64,000 nt of DNA from Bradyrhizobium sp. sGM-13 (GCF_018398875.1 NZ_JAGWDK010000019.1:1-64000), one strand, 5' to 3'. Shown: positions 33,607-42,571, numbered from the stretch's first letter. The notes: generated from the letters alone by a model not told the origin. Numbers and translations are program-made.

Positions 33607-33761
33607 GCAAATGCCCCCGGACTGGCGGTGCAGACAAGTGGAAATTTATACCCGCCGGCACGCGGGCGGAAGTACTATTCGCGTAAGCGTCAGGCGAGAT
33701 GAGGAACAAGCCAAGGCAGTTGTCGTTTCTCAATTATCGTTTCTCTCGGGAGGGACACCCG

Positions 33762-34040
33762 ATGACACTCGCACGCGGAAATATTGGCGGCTATGAGTTC
33801 GACCGCATGGTGCTGCTGTTTTCCATGATGGACGGCCCAAGGGAAATACCCTGCGCAGTCAGCGCCTCCGCGATGGATGCGCTGGAACATGCCTCGCGCA
33901 CGGCGACCAGCCAGCGCGAAGAACAATTCCTTCGGTTGCGCGACCGCATCGAACAATGCGCGTCGCGCAAGTTCGAAGCGGGGGAGTTCGAGGGGACCCC
34001 GCCCGGCATCATCCTGCGCAGCATCGATTTTCGCGGCTAG
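33762..34040 (+). CDS. DUF1488 protein
   Basis: Small protein of 92 aa matching the DUF1488 pattern: a beta-rich start FDRMVLLFSMMDGPREIPCAVSASAMDALE and a helical tail with FLRLRDRIEQCASRKFEAGEFEG. The ATG at 33762 has a strong CGGGAGGG ribosome site eight bases upstream, so the longer frame from 33699 was rejected. Function is unknown. It stands alone, convergent with the cupin gene. Confidence 0.8.
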   Translation: MTLARGNIGGYEFDRMVLLFSMMDGPREIPCAVSASAMDALEHASRTATSQREEQFLRLRDRIEQCASRKFEAGEFEGTPPGIILRSIDFRG

Positions 34041-34089
34041 CTCTATTGCTGACCTGCTAGGCAATGTCGTCGCCGCGATGGCAGGCCGC

Positions 34090-34527
34090 CTAGTGCGAAT
34101 GCAAGTCCAGGAACGGCGTGTCATTCGCGCTGACATAGAAGATAACCACCTTGGTCGGCTCGGTGGCGCTGCGGTTATAGGCGGTCATGGGCACGTTCGG
34201 CGGTTCAACCATCGCTTCACCGGCCTTGACGTTAAGCGGGGGACGACCTTCGAGTTCGAGCGTGAAGGTGCCTTCGAGGACGTAGACCGTCACCGGAAAG
34301 CGATGGGTGTGATACACGGTCTTGTCGCCCGGCTTGAACGTTGCGGTCATCACCCGCACGGTTTGCCTGTCATCCTTTGGCAATCCCTCGACGACCTGCT
34401 GCAGTACCATATTCGGCTTGGCGATATTCGGCGCGGGCGCTCCCTGCTGCTGCGCCGATGCGGGATTGTCGAGGCCAGCGCCGAGGCCGGCGAGAACGAA
34501 AATGGCCGGGATGAAATGGCTGCGCAT
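34090..34527 (-). CDS. Exported cupin-domain protein
   Basis: Protein of 145 aa with a signal peptide (1-25, ending ASAQ). A single cupin barrel (about 55-140) has metal-ligand histidines in YHTHRFPVTVYVLEG and a following AGEAMVEPPNVPM. The activity is not predictable; such exported cupins bind small ligands or metals. It is divergent from the LysR gene across 125 bp, so the LysR protein probably regulates it. Confidence 0.82.
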   Translation of the reverse strand: MRSHFIPAIFVLAGLGAGLDNPASAQQQGAPAPNIAKPNMVLQQVVEGLPKDDRQTVRVMTATFKPGDKTVYHTHRFPVTVYVLEGTFTLELEGRPPLNVKAGEAMVEPPNVPMTAYNRSATEPTKVVIFYVSANDTPFLDLHSH

Positions 34528-34652
34528 GTTTTCGCTCCTTGTGTCGGTCAGGGACCGCGCGGTGTTTCGGCGCGAAGAAGCCTACGGGCCGCTGCCCCGC
34601 CGCGGGAGCCGCAAGATTGCGAAACCCCGCCGCAGAAGTGCATAATGGGCGG

Positions 34653-35543
34653 ATGTTCGACTGGAACGATCTGAAATACTTTCTCGCGGTCGCGCGTCAC
34701 GGCAGCACGATCGCGGCCGGCAAGGCGCTCGGCACCAGCCAGTCGACGGTTCACCGCCGCCTCGAAGAGCTCGAACGCAGACTGGGGCGGGCTCTGGTGA
34801 CGCGGCAGAACACCGGCTATCGCCTGACCGAGTACGGCAACACGCTCTTGAAATATGCCGAGCGCATCGAGGCGGCCGTCGATGATTTCCAAAGGCGGGC
34901 CACCGACGTCCAACAGGAACTAAAGGGCGTGATCCGCGTCACCTGTCCGGAGCCGATCGTTTTCCGGATGACGCAGTCGACGCTGATCGACCGCTTCCAT
35001 GCCCGTTACCCGCAGCTTCGCGTCGAGTTTATCACCAGCGACCGCTATCTTGATTTGTCGAAGGGCGAGGTGGATGTTGCGTTTCGCTCAGGCGATACCG
35101 ACGACGAGCTGGTGGGCCGCAAGATCGCCGACTCGATCTGGGCCGTGTATGCCAGCCATGGATACATTGAGCGCCACGGCAAGCCCGAACGAATCGAGGA
35201 TCTGTCGCGTCACCTTCTCGTCGGTTTCGATGAGACGCTCGCCAACCACCGCGCCGCCAAGTGGCTGAAGGAAGTGGCGCCCGGCGCCCAGATGTCAGCT
35301 CGAAACAACAGCGTGCTGGGGCTGGTCTATGCCGTGAAATCCGGCGTCGGCCTCGGACCGCTGCCGACGGCGCTCGGCGATGCGGAGCCGGATCTGGTTC
35401 GCGTGCTCGGGCCCATCCCTGAATTGACCCGAAGCTGGCGGCTTCTGGCCCACCCGGATATCAGGCGCGTCCCGCGCATCGCGGCGTTCTTCGACTTCAT
35501 CGTGGAAGAACGCGACTCGCTGAAATCGATCCTGACAGGATGA
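34653..35543 (+). CDS. LysR-family transcriptional regulator
   Basis: LysR regulator of 296 aa. The helix-turn-helix (about 4-62) reads DLKYFLAVARHGSTIAAGKALGTSQSTVHRRLEELE, and the C-terminal effector domain begins near residue 90. The frame is open from 34539, but the ATG at 34653 (MFDWNDLKYFLAV) is the standard family start and is preceded by GGGCGG. It faces the cupin gene divergently. Effector unknown. Confidence 0.9.
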   Translation: MFDWNDLKYFLAVARHGSTIAAGKALGTSQSTVHRRLEELERRLGRALVTRQNTGYRLTEYGNTLLKYAERIEAAVDDFQRRATDVQQELKGVIRVTCPEPIVFRMTQSTLIDRFHARYPQLRVEFITSDRYLDLSKGEVDVAFRSGDTDDELVGRKIADSIWAVYASHGYIERHGKPERIEDLSRHLLVGFDETLANHRAAKWLKEVAPGAQMSARNNSVLGLVYAVKSGVGLGPLPTALGDAEPDLVRVLGPIPELTRSWRLLAHPDIRRVPRIAAFFDFIVEERDSLKSILTG

Positions 35544-35560
35544 GGCGGGCAGCGCCGCGC

Positions 35561-36340
35561 CTACCTGCCCTGAAACACCGCAGCGCGCCGCTCGATGAAG
35601 GACTGAATGCCCTCGCGCGCATCGGCGCTGTTGAGCACGCGCTCGCGGACTTTTGGAATGTAGGCGATGGCCGCCGCCTCGCCGTGCTCGACATATTGAA
35701 GGGCCGCTTCCTTGGTGACCTGAATGCCGAGCGGCGCATTGCCGGCAATGATCGTGGCGAGCGCCATCGCCCGCTCGATTTGCTGGCCGGCTGGCACGAC
35801 TTCCTGGACCAGCCCGATCTCGCGGGCGCGCGCTGCGGTGAATTCGTCGCACAGGAACAAATGATACATCGCGTTGCCCCAGCCGGTGCGCGACAGGAAG
35901 CGGAAATGCGCACCTCCAAGCGGTGCGATGCCGCGCCTGGATTCCATCTGGCAGAATCGGGCGTCGTCGGCGGCTACGACGATGTCGCCCGCCAGCATCA
36001 GCTCGATGCCGATGGTGAACACGATGCCTTGCACCGCTGACACGATCGGCTTCTTGCAGCGCTTCTGCAGGCCGAAGACGTCGACATTGCCCTCCCTAAA
36101 ATTCCGCTTCTCGGCGTTGGGGCCGAAGAATTTCGGCATGTCGAGGCCGGCGGTGAAATCCTTGCCTTCGGCGCAGATGACGCCGACCCAATAGCCGTCG
36201 TTGTTGTGAAGCTCCGTCAGCGCGTCCGACAACTGCTCCATCATGGCGGGCGAGAACGCGTTCTTCTTGGCGGGGTTGTCGATGATGATCTTGAAGATGC
36301 GGTCGTGGATTTCGGTGCGGATTGTTCCTTCGGCGATCAT
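35561..36340 (-). CDS. Enoyl-CoA hydratase/isomerase family protein
   Basis: Crotonase-superfamily protein of 259 aa. The signature regions are ICAEGKDFTAGLDMPKF and a middle oxyanion-hole block KPIVSAVQGIVFTIGIELMLAGDIVVAADDARFCQME. The usual catalytic Glu region reads RRGIAPLGGAHFRF, so the specific activity could be hydratase, isomerase or another crotonase reaction. The ATG at 36340 has CGGAGAAAACC just upstream. It is 50 bp downstream of the tautomerase gene and probably in the same operon, divergent from TetR. Confidence 0.88.
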   Translation of the reverse strand: MIAEGTIRTEIHDRIFKIIIDNPAKKNAFSPAMMEQLSDALTELHNNDGYWVGVICAEGKDFTAGLDMPKFFGPNAEKRNFREGNVDVFGLQKRCKKPIVSAVQGIVFTIGIELMLAGDIVVAADDARFCQMESRRGIAPLGGAHFRFLSRTGWGNAMYHLFLCDEFTAARAREIGLVQEVVPAGQQIERAMALATIIAGNAPLGIQVTKEAALQYVEHGEAAAIAYIPKVRERVLNSADAREGIQSFIERRAAVFQGR

Positions 36341-36390
36341 GGTTTTCTCCGTCCTCATTGTTCTAAAAATGCAGTGTGAGGCGTGCGCGT

Positions 36391-36879
36391 CTATCGCTCG
36401 TATTTGACGGCGAGTGCGGCGCGGATTGCCGCGGCGCGTTCCGGCGAAAAGTGCGATGCGCCATGATCGAGCAGGTCGAGGAACGACAGCACGCCGCCGC
36501 GCGACCCCCAGCTTCCTTCCTCGACGATACGGAAATTGATCCACCAGCCTGGTGAGGGTGTCTTCATCCCGCAGGCGTCCGCAAGCGCGGCATGGATGTT
36601 GCGGATGACGGTAGCGCGATCCTCGCGCGTCCAGCAGCAGTCCATCACCACGACGTCGAGCACCATCACGTCGCTGGGCTTGTCCGAGAGCAATTCCCCG
36701 CCGTGCGCGATCATGTCGAGCGGGCGCTCGACGAAATGCACCTGATAGCCGCGGCGCGCTTCAGGCGTCAGCTTGCCGACCTCCGGCACGAGCACGGCGT
36801 CCGTCAGCGTTTTTGCCAGCACCCGCCGCTGATCGGCGTTCAACCGTCCCTGCGGCGTCATCACATGGATAAACGTCAT
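36391..36879 (-). CDS. Tautomerase-superfamily protein lacking Pro-1
   Basis: Protein of 162 aa that appears to be a two-repeat tautomerase-type fold: an N-terminal beta strand TFIHVMTPQGRL followed by helix ADQRRVLAKTLTDAVLVPEV, and a second unit with VVVMDCCWTREDRATVIRNIHAALADACG. Active tautomerases use an N-terminal proline after Met removal; here residue 2 is Thr, so activity is doubtful unless the start is misjudged. AGGAGAC six bases before the ATG supports this start. It heads an operon with the enoyl-CoA hydratase, divergent from the TetR gene. Confidence 0.75.
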   Translation of the reverse strand: MTFIHVMTPQGRLNADQRRVLAKTLTDAVLVPEVGKLTPEARRGYQVHFVERPLDMIAHGGELLSDKPSDVMVLDVVVMDCCWTREDRATVIRNIHAALADACGMKTPSPGWWINFRIVEEGSWGSRGGVLSFLDLLDHGASHFSPERAAAIRAALAVKYER

Positions 36880-36910
36880 TGCGCGTCTCCTCGCGTCGGC
36901 ATTCTTTTGA

Positions 36911-36962
36911 CTATGGCGGACGTCATAACTTCACACAGAGCTGGCTATGTCAAGCGTCATAG
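36911..36962. promoter_or_regulatory. Two TetR operator-like sites between tautomerase and tetR genes
   Basis: Two 18-bp elements of the form CTATG-N8-CATAR occur at 36911-36928 and 36945-36962. Both carry CGT directly before CATA, and the second is a clean CTATG...CATAG inverted repeat. They lie 34 bp apart between the divergent tautomerase and TetR starts. Binding by the adjacent TetR protein is inferred. Confidence 0.65.
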
Positions 36963-36999
36963 TCTAGCATGCGGCCATGCAGACGAAGGAAGATTCGCG

Positions 37000-37611
37000 A
37001 TGACGTCGGATACCCGCGCAAAAATGGTGGCAGGGGCCGCCGACCTGATGAGCCGCCGCGGCGTCAACGCAACCAGCATGCGCGAGGTGGTCCGCCACAC
37101 CGGCACGCCGCGCGGTTCGATCGGTCATCACTTTCCGCGGGGCAAGCAGCAGTTGATCGAGGACGCGCTGGTATTTGCGGGCAAGCAGGTCAGCGGGCCG
37201 CTGGAGCATCTGGTCCAATCGCGCGGCGCCATCGCCGGGCTTCGTGCCTTCATCGCGCTGTGGCGTCAGACGCTTGAGAAGTCGAAATTCCAGGCCGGCT
37301 GCCCGGTGCTCGCGGTCGCGGTCGAGCAATATGTCAACGATGCGACGGAGAAGGACGGCGCGCCGGACGAAGCCGCGCAACGGCATCTGCTCGATCTTGC
37401 CGACGGCGTGTTTGCCGACTGGCAGCGCATCATGTTTACGGCGCTGCGCCGCGAGGGCGTGGCGCCCGCGCGCGCGCGGCGGCTGGCGGCACTCGTCATC
37501 GCCTCGACGGAGGGAACGGTCGCGATGTGCCGCGCCGCGCGCAGCGCCCAGCCGCTTGACGACGTGAGGCAGGAGCTTGAACTGGTGCTTTCCAGCGCGC
37601 TGCCAAAGTAG
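37000..37611 (+). CDS. TetR-family transcriptional repressor
   Basis: TetR-type repressor of 203 aa. The DNA-binding helix-turn-helix lies at about 8-55 (MVAGAADLMSRRGVNATSMREVV, then TGTPRGSIGHHFPRGK), and a helical ligand-binding domain follows, with VLAVAVEQY near the centre. The ATG at 37000 gives the normal family length; the long upstream frame lies inside the divergent gene. It faces the tautomerase/enoyl-CoA hydratase operon, and the gap holds two matching inverted repeats, so it probably represses that operon and itself. Confidence 0.92.
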   Translation: MTSDTRAKMVAGAADLMSRRGVNATSMREVVRHTGTPRGSIGHHFPRGKQQLIEDALVFAGKQVSGPLEHLVQSRGAIAGLRAFIALWRQTLEKSKFQAGCPVLAVAVEQYVNDATEKDGAPDEAAQRHLLDLADGVFADWQRIMFTALRREGVAPARARRLAALVIASTEGTVAMCRAARSAQPLDDVRQELELVLSSALPK

Positions 37612-37632
37612 GCAAGATGAATTCCAAGTCGA

Positions 37633-37890
37633 TCACCGTCGGGTGCCGATATCGGACATCCAACGGAGGGGATCCAGCGCGAATGAGTGGTTTGAGGCGA
37701 CGTAGTCAATCTCGCCGCGCGTGATACCAATGTCCGCAAGCTCGCTGTCCGTCAGGCGACACAACTCGGTTCGCAGCTTCTCGCGTTTGCGCCACTCCTG
37801 AAATGCATTCCAATATGCTTCGAGCGGACTGTAGACCTGCCGCTTTGCGGTCGCCGGTCTCAGCTCGGTAAGCCCGTGGATCGTGCTCAT
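37633..37890 (-). CDS. DUF1127 protein
   Basis: Small cytosolic protein of 85 aa with the C-terminal DUF1127 motif WRKREKLRTELCRLTDSELADIGITR-type helix pair (about 38-66), common in rhizobia and linked in some species to RNA binding or stress physiology. Arg-rich helix 1 and the LxxLxDxxLxDIGI pattern are evident. The ATG at 37890 fits the usual start. It is convergent with tetR, with 21 bp between stops. Confidence 0.88.
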   Translation of the reverse strand: MSTIHGLTELRPATAKRQVYSPLEAYWNAFQEWRKREKLRTELCRLTDSELADIGITRGEIDYVASNHSFALDPLRWMSDIGTRR

Positions 37891-38036
37891 TGCGGTGTGC
37901 CCTGTTTGAACTTCTTGACCAGGCAAAGTTGCCGCAAGGTGCGCCGGCGCGCTTAACTGCTGGCTTACATTTCCGTTACCGGCAGCTTATTCTTCGTGCT
38001 CGGGGGCGTTAGGTCGACCTCAGAAGGAATGGCAAA

Positions 38037-39599
38037 TTGCGCTATCTCTTCGAGAATTACACGCTTGACACCGAAAAGCGTGAGCTGCACCGCGGGGCGG
38101 ATGCGGTGTCAATCACACCGCAGGTCTTTGACCTGCTCGATTACTTGATTCGAAACAGGCAGCGCGTCGTCAGCAAGGACGACCTCATCTTTGCCGTTTG
38201 GAACGGACGCATTGTATCTGATGCCGCGTTGACGACCCGTCTGAACGCCGCGCGGAATGCGATCGGCGATTCCGGCGAAGAGCAACGTCTCATCAAAACA
38301 CTGGCGCGGAAGGGCGTCCGTTTTGTCGGGCAAGTGCAGGAAGAGCGAGGCGGCGCGGCGCCCGACAACTGGGCAGAACCGCCGAAATGCTCCCTGACGC
38401 TGCCCAGCAGACCTTCAGTCGCCGTCCTCCCTTTCGTCAACCTAAGCTTAGATCCAGAGCAGGAATATTTTGCCGACGGCGTCGTAGAGGACATCACCAT
38501 GGCGCTGTCGCGCTTTCACTGGCTCTTTGTGATCGCGCGCAATTCGAGCTTCACCTACAAGGGCCGAAGTGTAGACGTGAGGCAGGTCGGCCGCGAGCTT
38601 GGGGTGCGCTACGTACTCGAAGGCAGCGTGCGCAAGGCAGGAAATCGCTTGCGCATCGCGGGGCAACTTATTGATGCCGAGACTGGAGCACATCTGTGGG
38701 CTGACCACTTTGATGGTGCCCTCGAGGACGTGTTTGACCTGCAGGACCACGTGACTTCCAGCGTCGTGGGTGCAATCGCACCAAAGCTGCAGCGCGAGGA
38801 AATCAGGCGGGCAAAGCGCAAGCCGACTGAAAATCTGGATGCATACGACTATTACCTGCGTGGGCTGGCCAGCGCTGCTCGGTGGACCAAGGAGGGGAAC
38901 GCCGAAGCACTCCGGCTCTTTTGCAAGGCAGTCGAGCTCGATCATGGTCTTGCCTGCGCATATGGCATGGCTGCATGGTGCTACGTGCAGCGGAAAGCGC
39001 GGGGTTGGATGGATGAACGCATTCAGGAAAGTGCGGAAGCCGTGCGGCTGGCTCGGAAGGCGGTGCTGGTGGGGGAAGATGACCCTATCGCGCTGTGTAT
39101 GGGTGGATATGCACTCGCCTTGGTGGCCCAGGAGTTCGATGACGCAGCGGCGTTCATGGACCGGGGACTTGCGCTAAATCCTAATGCGGGGCGAAGTTGG
39201 GGCCTTAGTGCGTGGTTAAGGGTTTGGAGAGGTGAGCCGGACTTGGCACTTGAGCATGCTGCGCATGCCATGCGCTTGAGCCCGCTCGATCCTTCCACGT
39301 ACGCCTTGCATGGGGCCATGGCCTATGCCCATTTTCTCGCAGGCCGCTATGACACGGCGTCGTCATGCGCCGAAAGCTCTCTGCGTTTCAATCCGACTTT
39401 CCTGCTGGCCACATGCATTTCCGCAGCGAGCCATGCGCTCGCGGGGCGACTTGACCTGGCACAACGGGCGATATCACGAGCACTCGAATGTAATCCCGAT
39501 TTGCGCGCCACCAATCTGAGAGATTTGGCGATGTTTCGTCGGGAGGTGGACTTCGCCACCTTCGCCAAAGGTCTCCGGAATGCAGGCCTTCCCGATTAA
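38037..39599 (+). CDS. CadC-type winged-helix regulator with TolB-like and TPR region
   Basis: Protein of 520 aa with three parts. A trans_reg_C (OmpR/CadC-type) winged helix spans 1-100 (VFDLLDYLIRNRQRVVSKDDL, GVRFVG). A segment like the N-terminus of TolB-like cyclase-associated modules spans about 123-250 (SVAVLPFVNLSLDPEQEYFADGVVEDI, YVLEGSVRKAGNRLRI). A tetratricopeptide region follows to the end. No membrane helix is obvious. The start is a TTG at 38037 with AGAAGGA upstream; a nearby ATG is out of frame. In rhizobia such proteins are often misnamed adenylate cyclases, and no cyclase domain is present. Confidence 0.85.
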   Translation: MRYLFENYTLDTEKRELHRGADAVSITPQVFDLLDYLIRNRQRVVSKDDLIFAVWNGRIVSDAALTTRLNAARNAIGDSGEEQRLIKTLARKGVRFVGQVQEERGGAAPDNWAEPPKCSLTLPSRPSVAVLPFVNLSLDPEQEYFADGVVEDITMALSRFHWLFVIARNSSFTYKGRSVDVRQVGRELGVRYVLEGSVRKAGNRLRIAGQLIDAETGAHLWADHFDGALEDVFDLQDHVTSSVVGAIAPKLQREEIRRAKRKPTENLDAYDYYLRGLASAARWTKEGNAEALRLFCKAVELDHGLACAYGMAAWCYVQRKARGWMDERIQESAEAVRLARKAVLVGEDDPIALCMGGYALALVAQEFDDAAAFMDRGLALNPNAGRSWGLSAWLRVWRGEPDLALEHAAHAMRLSPLDPSTYALHGAMAYAHFLAGRYDTASSCAESSLRFNPTFLLATCISAASHALAGRLDLAQRAISRALECNPDLRATNLRDLAMFRREVDFATFAKGLRNAGLPD

Positions 39600-39673
39600 A
39601 CTCCATCTTATTGATCGGGCCCGTTTGGTAGGTCATCGAGCCGCGTTTTGATTCGGATCGTTGGAGGAACAGG

Positions 39674-39868
39674 TTATGAGCCGGCCGCCGCCAGCGCCTG
39701 CCGCATCTCCGCCGGCGTAGCCGGTGCAGCGCCTTGATCGCGCACCAGGCGGACGGCCTCTTCGACCAGTTCAAGATTGCTGGCGGTGGTGCCGAGCGGC
39801 GCATCCTCGAGGCCGATGCGAATATGGCCGCCACGTGCGATCGTATCAGTGAACAGCGGGCGGAGATC
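39674..39868 (-). pseudogene. C-terminal remnant of a BKACE (DUF849) enzyme
   Basis: About 65 codons encode TDTIARGGHIRIGLEDAPLG, then SNLELVEEAVRLV and PATPAEMRQAL, which match the C-terminus of beta-keto acid cleavage (3-keto-5-aminohexanoate cleavage type) enzymes. The rest of the roughly 300-aa enzyme is missing; upstream sequence in this frame is unrelated, and the PRC-barrel gene begins soon after. The open frame runs to 39949, but only the part given is recognisable. It is most likely a decayed relic. Confidence 0.75.
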
Positions 39869-40005
39869 GGCGCTGACGCCCGAAGGCGTTTTCGCTGACA
39901 CTTGAAGGCATAGTACAACCGCCCACGCCAAGCCCGGGCGGTCGACCAACTTCTTCAGTGACTCAGCGGCACTGACGAGTGAAAATTTTCAGATGCTGCC
40001 TGGCG

Positions 40006-40383
40006 TTATAGACCACCTCGCCCTTCCCAGTACGTAGGTATCCCGTAGTGCCGGTGGGTGCGCGTTTCCCAGTCTCGATCCTGCCAGGAGTCATCACTGA
40101 ACTCCGGCGCATCCTTTAGCTGTTGCTCGGTGATATCAGTTCGAAAACCACCAAGCGACGTATCATATGTCAGGGCGCTCCACGGGATGGGATAATGGCT
40201 GTGGCCCAACCCGACAAATCCGCCAAAGCTCATGACGGCATAGGCTACGCGACCTGACACCTTGTCGATGATGAGGTGATCAATCTCACCGATATTCTTT
40301 CCATCTGCTCCATAAACCTCGGTTCCATGAATATCTTCGCTTGAGATGCATTGATGATCCGGATGTGCTGTTGCGCGGGCCAT
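40006..40383 (-). CDS. PRC-barrel domain protein
   Basis: Cytosolic protein of 125 aa with a PRC-barrel domain (about 14-85): GTEVYGADGKNIGEIDHLIIDKVSGRVAYAVMSFGG, then PIPWSALTYD. The tail is polar with several Trp and His residues (DWETRTHRHYGIPTYW). PRC-barrel proteins of this size are abundant in rhizobia, and their roles are mostly unknown. The ATG at 40383 is chosen; the frame upstream to 40566 is unrelated. It lies in the 150 bp after the BKACE remnant, with no partner gene. Confidence 0.85.
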   Translation of the reverse strand: MARATAHPDHQCISSEDIHGTEVYGADGKNIGEIDHLIIDKVSGRVAYAVMSFGGFVGLGHSHYPIPWSALTYDTSLGGFRTDITEQQLKDAPEFSDDSWQDRDWETRTHRHYGIPTYWEGRGGL

Positions 40384-40540
40384 GGCTTCGGCTCCCTTCA
40401 CAAGAGTGAATTTTCGTCGACTTAACTCGGCCGCTACGGGGGGCGTTCCTGGCAGCGGAGAACATTTCACAGCGCCCAAGGGCTTTTGTTGCGGCGCAGG
40501 GAGCCTGAGCGTCCGCTTTGTGAGTAGCAGCCTTGGCTTC

Positions 40541-41089
40541 TCAAAACGTCGGCGGCGTGCAGGCACTTATCACCTCGCACGGTTTTCCACCGACACAGCG
40601 GAAGCGGTGCGGGCGGCGGCTTTCGAAATAATAGGCATCGCCGGGATCGAGGATGCGGCGTTCGTCGTCGACGGTCACTTCCAGCCGGCCGCTCACGACG
40701 ATGCCGCCTTCCTCGCCGTCATGCGTCAGCGGCACCCGGCCGGTGTCGCTGCCCGGCTCGTAGCGTTCTTTGAGGATCTGCAACGCGCGGCCGAACAGGT
40801 TATCGCCGACCTGGCGGTAGGAGATCGGCTGCTTGCCGATTTCGGTCAGCTCGTCAGAGCGGTAGAACGCCTTGCGCGGCCGCTCCGGCTCGATCGCGAA
40901 AAATTCGGCAAGCCCCATCGGCAGCCCGTCGAGGATGCGCTTCAGCGCGCCGACGGACGGGTTCATCTGGTTCGATTCGATCAGCGAAATCGTCGAATTG
41001 GTCACGCCAGAGCGCTTTGCGAGCTCGCGCTGCGACAGCTTGTGGCGGGCCCGGACGAAGCGGAGTCGCCCGCCGATATCGACGCTCAT
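40541..41089 (-). CDS. XRE-family regulator with C-terminal cupin (PuuR-like)
   Basis: Regulator of 182 aa. The helix-turn-helix (about 8-62) reads VRARHKLSQRELAKRSGVTNSTISLIESNQ, and a cupin follows (about 110-180), with LTHDGEEGGIVVSGRLEV and a metal-site pattern ending YYFESRRPHRFRCVG. Proteins of this build (PuuR type) control amine and amino-acid catabolism. The true start is the ATG at 41089; a very long open frame on this strand runs on to 43822 but is only the complement of the aminotransferase and dadA genes. It faces the aminotransferase divergently and probably regulates it. Confidence 0.9.
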   Translation of the reverse strand: MSVDIGGRLRFVRARHKLSQRELAKRSGVTNSTISLIESNQMNPSVGALKRILDGLPMGLAEFFAIEPERPRKAFYRSDELTEIGKQPISYRQVGDNLFGRALQILKERYEPGSDTGRVPLTHDGEEGGIVVSGRLEVTVDDERRILDPGDAYYFESRRPHRFRCVGGKPCEVISACTPPTF

Positions 41090-41242
41090 CGGAAATCCCT
41101 GTTGCAGGTGTTTCGGATCGAACAAATATGCCCTGACCGGGTTAGCAAAATCAATGGGTTGCAGGAGTGCAGAAAAGGACTTGTTGTGGCTTCCCGAGCG
41201 TGGCCCGGTGGTCCCTTGAGCTGCCAGCAAAGGAGCTAGACC

Positions 41243-42571
41243 GTGACCCTTCATCAGAAGCCGAACACCCTGCAGACCGACTCGTTCTGGATGCCTTTCA
41301 CGGCCAACCGGCAGTTCAAGAAAACGCCCCGCCTGTTCGCCTCCGCCGAGGGCATGCACTACACCACCGTCGACGGCCGCAAGGTGATCGACGGCTCCGC
41401 CGGCCTCTGGTGCGTCAATGCCGGCCATGGCCGCCGCCAGATCGCTGCCGCCGTCGAACGGCAATTGATGAACCTCGACTTCGCGCCCTCGTTCAACATG
41501 GGCCATCCGCTGGCGTTCGACTTTGCCGAGCGGCTCACCGAGATCGCGCCGAAGGGGCTGGATCGCGTCTTCTTCACCAATTCGGGTTCGGAATCGGTCG
41601 ATACCGCGCTGAAGATCGCGCTGGCCTATCAGCGCGCCATCGGGCAGGGCACGCGGACGCGCCTGATCGGCCGCGAGCGCGGCTATCACGGCGTCGGCTT
41701 CGGCGGCATGTCGGTCGGCGGCATGGTGGCCAACCGCCGCGCGTTCGCCACCCATCTGCCCGGAGTCGATCACATCCGCCACACCCATGATCTCGCCCGC
41801 AACGCCTTTGCGAAGGATCAGCCCGAGCATGGCGCCGAGCTTGCCGACGATCTCGAGCGGATGGTGGCGCTGCATGGCGCCGACACCATCGCCGCCGTCA
41901 TCGTCGAGCCGGTGCCGGGCTCGACCGCTGTGCTGCCGCCGCCGAAGGGCTATCTGAAGCGCCTGCGCGAAATCGCCGACAAACACGGCATCCTGCTCAT
42001 CTTCGACGAGGTCATCACCGGGTTCGGCCGCCTCGGCACGCCGTTTGCGGCTGATTATTTCGGCGCCACGCCCGACATGATGACGACCGCCAAGGGCATC
42101 ACCAATGGCACCGTCCCCTGCGGCGCGGTGTTTGCCAGCCGCAAGATCCACGACGGGCTGATGACCGGACCCGAGGGCACCATCGAGCTGTTCCACGGCT
42201 ATACCTATTCGGCGCACCCGACCGCCTGCGCCGCGGGCCTGGCGACGCTCGATATCTACAAGGACGAGGGGCTTTTGACGCGCGGGGCGTCGCTCGCCGA
42301 ATACTGGCGCGATGCGCTGCATTCGCTGAAAGGTCTGCCCAACGTGATCGACATCCGCAATTGCGGCCTGATGGGCGCGGTCGAAGTCGCGCCGCGCAAG
42401 GACGGGGTCGGCGCGCGGGGCTATGACGTGATGGTGGATTGCTTCAATCGCGGACTTTATTTGCGCATGAGCGGCGATTCCTTTGCGCTGTCGCCGCCCT
42501 TGATCGTCGAGAAGAGCCATATCGACGACATCGTCTCGATCCTCGGCGACGCGATCAAGCGTGTGGCCTGA
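41243..42571 (+). CDS. Class III omega-amino acid:pyruvate aminotransferase
   Basis: PLP-dependent class III aminotransferase of 442 aa, closest in pattern to beta-alanine/omega-amino acid:pyruvate aminotransferases. Readable parts are NSGSES (113-118) for phosphate binding, GYHG (147-150), FDEVITGFGR with D255 and the Schiff-base lysine K284 in TTAKGITNG. It would turn beta-alanine or a related amine into an aldehyde or semialdehyde, with pyruvate as amino acceptor. It is divergent from the PuuR-like gene and followed 111 bp later by dadA, separated by two hairpins. Confidence 0.92.
   Translation: MTLHQKPNTLQTDSFWMPFTANRQFKKTPRLFASAEGMHYTTVDGRKVIDGSAGLWCVNAGHGRRQIAAAVERQLMNLDFAPSFNMGHPLAFDFAERLTEIAPKGLDRVFFTNSGSESVDTALKIALAYQRAIGQGTRTRLIGRERGYHGVGFGGMSVGGMVANRRAFATHLPGVDHIRHTHDLARNAFAKDQPEHGAELADDLERMVALHGADTIAAVIVEPVPGSTAVLPPPKGYLKRLREIADKHGILLIFDEVITGFGRLGTPFAADYFGATPDMMTTAKGITNGTVPCGAVFASRKIHDGLMTGPEGTIELFHGYTYSAHPTACAAGLATLDIYKDEGLLTRGASLAEYWRDALHSLKGLPNVIDIRNCGLMGAVEVAPRKDGVGARGYDVMVDCFNRGLYLRMSGDSFALSPPLIVEKSHIDDIVSILGDAIKRVA

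Noticed and set aside
38037..39599. Adenylate cyclase for the winged-helix/TPR protein
   Set aside because: No class III cyclase catalytic domain is present; only the TolB-like and TPR parts often found with cyclases are seen.
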